Shown here piece after piece: positions 61,885 to 64,000 of a stretch of 64,000 bases of DNA. The stretch is taken from positions 186,001 to 250,000 of the forward strand of contig NZ_JODR01000007.1 of assembly GCF_000725885.1 (NCBI RefSeq), written 5' to 3'. Made by a program: the position numbers and the translations under genes. The stretch comes from Streptomyces albus subsp. albus. Lineage in GTDB: Bacteria; Actinomycetota; Actinomycetes; Streptomycetales; Streptomycetaceae. Numbering within the stretch: the stretch's first letter is position 1; every line of letters starts with the position of its first letter. Below the pieces are notes generated by a model. It worked only from the letters and a program-made list of their open reading frames with translations, made no database searches and was not told the origin of the DNA.

Positions 61885-63209
61885 GCGGTGGTCTCCTTGC
61901 GGGCGGAGGACGTGCTGAGCGGCAACCGTACGTGCACCTGGAAGCCGCCGCCGGGCAGCGGCCCGGTCTCGCACCGGCCGTGCAGCGCCGCCGCGCGCTC
62001 CCGCATGCCGACCAGACCGTGCCCGCCGTGGTCGCCGTCACCGGCCGCCACGGCGCTGCCGTCGTCGGTGTCGCCGTCGTCGTGGGGTTCGGGGCCGCCG
62101 CCTCCGTCCGGGCCGCCGCCCGCGCCGTCGTCCACGACGCGGATGTCGAGTACGGGCCCGTCCCGCCGGATGTGCACCTCGGCGTGGGTGCCGCGCCCGG
62201 CGTGCTTCTGCACGTTGGTGAGGGCCTCCTGGACGACGCGGTAGGCGGTCAGGTCCACGGCCGAGGAGAGGTTCCCGGCCTGCGCGTCCAGTGCCGGGGC
62301 GGCCACGGAGACGGACAGCCCGGCGTGCCGGAACCCGGCCACCAGATCGTCCAGCACCTCCAGTCCGGGCGCCGGCTCGGTGGGCGCGGCGCTCTCCCCC
62401 GACTGACGCAGCAGCCCCACGGTGGTCTGGAGCTCCGCCAGCGCGTGCCGGCTGGCCTCACGGACGTGGGCGAGGGCCTGTTTGGCCTGGTCGGGCCGCT
62501 GGTCCATGACGTGCGAGGCGACGCCGGCCTGCACGTTGACCAGTGCGATGTGGTGGGCGACCACGTCGTGGAGTTCCCGGGCGATGCGCATCCGCTCCTC
62601 CGCGACCCGGCGCCGCGCCTCCTCCTCGCGGGTGCGTTCGGCCCGCTCGGCGCGCTCGCGGATCGCGGCGACGAACGCCCGCCGGTTGCGGACGGCCTCC
62701 CCCACCGCGGCGGCCAGCGCCGTCCAGGCGAGGATGCCCAGGTTCTCCTGCGCGTACCAGGGGCGGGCGCCGAAGAGCATGGCCGTGCCGGTGAGCGAGC
62801 CGACGGTGAGCCCTCCCACCCACCAGCTGGTGCGGCGGCCGGTGGTGTTGCTGACCGTGTACAGGGCGATGACGGGCGCCACCACCAGCGAGGCCTGGCG
62901 GTCGGAGCCGGCGGCCGGGCCGGGGCTGCCGACGACGAGCGCCACGACGGAGATCAGCCCGGTGCCCAGCAGCACCGGGAAGGGGGCTCGGCGGCGCAGT
63001 GCGAGCGCCGCGCAGGAGAGCGCGGCCAGCAGCGCCGTGGTGGCGGTGACGTCGCGCTCGGCGAACTGGGGCCGGCCGTCCGGTCCGTGCGGTTCGGTGG
63101 CGGCGCCGAGGAGGATGCAGCAGAAGGCCCCCGCCGCGATGAGGGCGTCGACCGCGTAGGGGTGTGCGCGCAGGCGTTCGCGGATCTCGCACAGTGTCAC
63201 GGCAGGCAC
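61881..63209 (-). CDS. Membrane sensor histidine kinase (HisKA_3 type)
   Basis: Sensor kinase of 442 residues with about five N-terminal transmembrane helices. The phosphorylated His lies in MRIARELHDVVAHHIALVNV (about residue 215), and the HATPase domain has ALTNVQKHAGRGTHAEV (N box) and DDGAGGG. A Gly/Asp-rich insertion (about 375-400) precedes the final HGLVGMRERAAALHG block. Start GTG at 63209, with a second GTG four codons later. Coupled to the response regulator downstream. Confidence 0.9.
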   Translation of the reverse strand: MPAVTLCEIRERLRAHPYAVDALIAAGAFCCILLGAATEPHGPDGRPQFAERDVTATTALLAALSCAALALRRRAPFPVLLGTGLISVVALVVGSPGPAAGSDRQASLVVAPVIALYTVSNTTGRRTSWWVGGLTVGSLTGTAMLFGARPWYAQENLGILAWTALAAAVGEAVRNRRAFVAAIRERAERAERTREEEARRRVAEERMRIARELHDVVAHHIALVNVQAGVASHVMDQRPDQAKQALAHVREASRHALAELQTTVGLLRQSGESAAPTEPAPGLEVLDDLVAGFRHAGLSVSVAAPALDAQAGNLSSAVDLTAYRVVQEALTNVQKHAGRGTHAEVHIRRDGPVLDIRVVDDGAGGGPDGGGGPEPHDDGDTDDGSAVAAGDGDHGGHGLVGMRERAAALHGRCETGPLPGGGFQVHVRLPLSTSSARKETTA

Positions 63210-63364
63210 CGTATGACCGGCTCTCCAGATCTGCTCTTGTGGGGCGGCCCGCGCCCCGCGGCGGCCCGCGCGGGGACCGCGACCCGGACCTCGGGCCCAG
63301 GGTGGGGCCGGGCTCGGGGACAGGGCCGGGAACGGGCCGAGACCGGGAAGGGCGGCGCCGGGGG

Positions 63365-63643
63365 TCAGCCGGGGATGAGTCCGTCGTCGCCCAGCATGGC
63401 CCGTACCTCCTCCAGACCGGCGTCCGGTGCCGGCAGGATCAGCTCCGAGGGCTCCAGCGCGTCGTCGGGCAGCGGACTGCCCATACGGCGGACGGCATCC
63501 AGCAGGGCGGCGAGGGTGCGGCGGAAGCCGGCCTCGTCACCGTTCTCCATCTCCTCCAGGAGCTCGTCGTCCAGCCTGTTCAGCTCGACGAAATGGCTGT
63601 CGTCCAGCTTGACCTGGCCTTCGCCCATGATCCGCACGATCAT
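63365..63643 (-). CDS. pspAA: PspA-associated protein PspAA
   Basis: Cytosolic protein of 92 residues. MIVRIMGEGQVKLDDSHFVELNRLDDELL is a typical PspAA beginning, though written here only as the key residues (M1, G7, Q10, D14). Encoded directly downstream of pspA with 45 bases between, same strand, as in other actinobacteria. Thought to work with PspA in envelope-stress response. Function of the domain is not known in detail. Confidence 0.85.
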   Translation of the reverse strand: MIVRIMGEGQVKLDDSHFVELNRLDDELLEEMENGDEAGFRRTLAALLDAVRRMGSPLPDDALEPSELILPAPDAGLEEVRAMLGDDGLIPG

Positions 63644-63688
63644 GCCGCTCTCCTCCTCGGGGTGCGGGGGATGCCGCTCACCCCCGGC

Positions 63689-64000
63689 TCACTCCTTGTT
63701 GAACCGGGGCGTGTCCTGCTGCTGGGCGTTGCCGGTCTGCTCCTGGCCGCCCTCGATGGCCTGCTGTCCGGCGCCGCTGCCGCCCGCCAGCTCGGCCTTC
63801 ATCCGCTGGAGCTCCAGCTCCACGTCGCTGCCGCCCGAGAGGCGGTCCAGCTCCGCGGTGATGTCGTCCTTGGCCATCCCCGTGGGGTCGTCCAGCGCCC
63901 CGGAGGCCAGCAGCTCGTCGATGGCGCCCGAGCGGGCCTGGAGCTGGGCCGTCTTGTCCTCGGCACGCTGGATGGCCATGCCGACGTCGCCCATCTCCTC
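63689..64000 (-). CDS. pspA: PspA/IM30-family protein, 5' end outside window
   Basis: The C-terminal 103 residues of a membrane-protecting coiled-coil protein. Visible: AIQRAEDKTAQLQARSGAID, DDITAELDRLSGGSDVELEL and a Gln/Gly-rich tail ending PRFNKE. The N-terminal part of the gene lies beyond base 64000. PspA proteins oligomerise on damaged membranes. pspAA follows on the same strand, so this is a stress operon in which pspA comes first. Confidence 0.87.
   Translation of the reverse strand, partial: EEMGDVGMAIQRAEDKTAQLQARSGAIDELLASGALDDPTGMAKDDITAELDRLSGGSDVELELQRMKAELAGGSGAGQQAIEGGQEQTGNAQQQDTPRFNKE

Noticed and set aside
57701..61918. 1405-codon plus-strand open frame
   Set aside because: Antisense to the RND pump; composition is Gly/Asp/Val-rich shadow, no domain, no ribosome-binding site.

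Overview
The window is 64 kb of a high-GC actinobacterial chromosome, almost certainly Streptomyces. The signs are third-position GC bias in every real gene, frequent GTG starts, a PASTA-domain kinase, an aa3/bcc respiratory cluster (ctaCDF, ctaE-qcrCAB), a ROK glucokinase beside a 6-phosphofructokinase, a class II DAHP synthase and a fused TrpE-TrpG. From memory, the gene order is close to the S. coelicolor core segment around SCO2110-SCO2168, so most of the window is conserved core genome. I saw no rRNA, tRNA, CRISPR array, prophage or intact transposon.

Layout. 1-5.6 kb: 3' part of a PASTA Ser/Thr kinase, a secreted SLT-domain protein, endonuclease IV, a sulfite-oxidase-like molybdoenzyme, then convergent bacterioferritin (bfr) and bacterioferritin-associated ferredoxin (bfd), the latter with an iron box. 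5.6-11.6 kb: aromatic and central carbon genes: class II DAHP synthase, a trp leader peptide with attenuator, trpEG, an ArsB/SLC13-type permease and pfkA. 11.9-21.2 kb: a MacRS-type two-component system, PlsC-like acyltransferase, esterase, EEP-family phosphoesterase, glucokinase, a DUF5304-type protein, and an ArsA-like protein coupled to an SRPBCC protein. 21.3-31 kb: envelope and lipid genes: metallophosphoesterase, acyl-CoA synthetase, PimB-like GT4, GT87-like membrane protein, a HExxH lipoprotein and two tandem NlpC/P60 hydrolases. 31-38 kb: NYN-domain protein, small zinc-ribbon protein, rhomboid protease coupled to a lone AsnC-type sensing domain, class V aminotransferase, a repeat-rich gap, a VOC protein and trpD.

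38-48 kb: respiratory block, ctaE-qcrC-qcrA-qcrB and ctaC-ctaD-ctaF, both on the minus strand. Between them lie a degenerate receiver-domain protein and an L,D-transpeptidase. Four-base start/stop overlaps imply translational coupling inside each operon. 48-55.2 kb: a cysteine desulfurase fused to a TusA domain, a PfkB-family kinase, a large anchored hypothetical protein, erpA, nadA and a GNAT. Several of these concern Fe-S or sulfur delivery (ErpA, NadA, desulfurase-TusA) next to Fe-S-dependent respiration.

55.2-57.7 kb looks accessory: a dispersed repeat, an SDR gene whose 3' end is replaced by that repeat, a second SDR gene and a divergent TetR regulator with a clear palindromic operator. 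A second copy of the repeat lies 19 kb away in opposite orientation (36.16-36.38 kb). The window ends with an RND exporter, a NarL-type two-component pair, pspAA and the 3' end of pspA.

Items most worth following up: the inverted repeat pair and the gene it truncates, the apparent CTG start of the ArsA-like gene together with its lysine-free P-loop, the PPi-type signature in the phosphofructokinase, the trp attenuator, the desulfurase-TusA fusion and the degenerate receiver in the respiratory block.
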